This document shows, piece after piece, positions 6,132-6,284 of a stretch of 6,284 bases of DNA; position 1 is the stretch's first letter; every line of letters begins with the position of its first letter. Source of the stretch: Hydrogenophaga sp. Lineage in GTDB: Bacteria; Pseudomonadota; Gammaproteobacteria; Burkholderiales; Burkholderiaceae_C. Position numbers and translations under genes: made by a program. Under the pieces are notes generated by a model, which was given only the letters and a program-made list of their open reading frames with translations, had not been told where the DNA came from and ran no database searches. The stretch lies in NCBI GenBank assembly GCA_011390855.1, contig JAABRN010000032.1, forward strand, positions 1-6,284, read 5' to 3'.

Positions 6132-6284
6132 ATGAGTAGCGATAGCAACGCAAAGGCCTATTGGTCTGCAACGCTGGGGCTGTTGACCAAGGTTCTGGTC
6201 ATCTGGGCCCTGGTTTCTTATGGAGCCGGCATTCTGTTCGCTCCCTTGCTCAACAACATCAGTCTTGGCGGCTATCCGCTGGGC
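6132..6284 (+). CDS. DUF4212 family small membrane protein, sodium/solute symporter subunit (5' part)
   Basis: The first 51 codons are present and the gene runs off the window. The protein begins MSSDSNAKAYWSATLGLL. A hydrophobic segment follows from about residue 16 to 40 (LLTKVLVIWALVSYGAGILF), and then APLLNNISLGGYPLG, which is characteristic of DUF4212 proteins. These proteins are about 80-100 residues with two membrane helices. They are encoded just before a large sodium:solute symporter of the SSS (VC_2705/ActP-like) type and are thought to be its small subunit; the substrate is often a short carboxylate such as acetate. The start is well supported by GAGGAG at 6117-6122, 9 nt before the ATG. 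The large subunit is expected beyond the right edge but cannot be seen. The ahpF terminator separates it from the peroxide genes, so it should be its own transcription unit. Confidence 0.85.
   Translation, partial: MSSDSNAKAYWSATLGLLTKVLVIWALVSYGAGILFAPLLNNISLGGYPLG

Overview
The window looks like ordinary chromosome of a GC-rich betaproteobacterium. It most resembles Comamonadaceae/Burkholderiales, judging from the AhpC and AhpF sequences, the Fiu/PiuA receptor paired with PiuC, and a DUF4212 gene. No database search was possible, so the taxonomy is inference. I see no insertion sequence, phage gene, CRISPR array, tRNA or rRNA.

Layout. On the minus strand, 3124 down to 51, lies an iron-acquisition pair: a TonB-dependent siderophore receptor of the Fiu/PiuA type, followed 20 nt later by the Fe(II)/2-oxoglutarate-dependent PKHD-type hydroxylase PiuC. 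A further minus-strand gene may begin at the left edge. A 306-nt divergent region (3125-3430) separates this pair from a plus-strand peroxide-defence pair: ahpC (3431-4006), a peroxiredoxin, and ahpF (4248-5831), its flavoprotein reductase. A good rho-independent terminator (5874-5900) closes ahpF. After a 300-nt gap the window ends 51 codons into a DUF4212 small membrane protein, the usual partner of a sodium/solute symporter whose gene would lie beyond the right edge.

How the parts fit. Receptor and PiuC serve uptake of catecholate-type ferric siderophores. A Fur-box-like site (3155-3169) just upstream of a -10-like hexamer predicts iron repression. AhpC reduces H2O2 and organic peroxides, and AhpF re-reduces it with NADH. 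Upstream of ahpC is a dense cluster of alternating ATAG/CTAT tetrads, including one exact ATAGnTnnnAnCTAT half-site at 3345-3359, which fits OxyR control. Iron uptake and peroxide defence therefore diverge from one control region.

The least explained piece is the ahpC-ahpF gap. It is filled by a run of base-paired elements: a GC hairpin, a closed three-way-junction-like fold (4064-4149), a short hairpin and a TTCG-capped hairpin (4167-4190). Its G-T wobble pairs fit a plus-strand RNA. It may be a dispersed extragenic repeat or an mRNA element that sets the AhpC:AhpF ratio.
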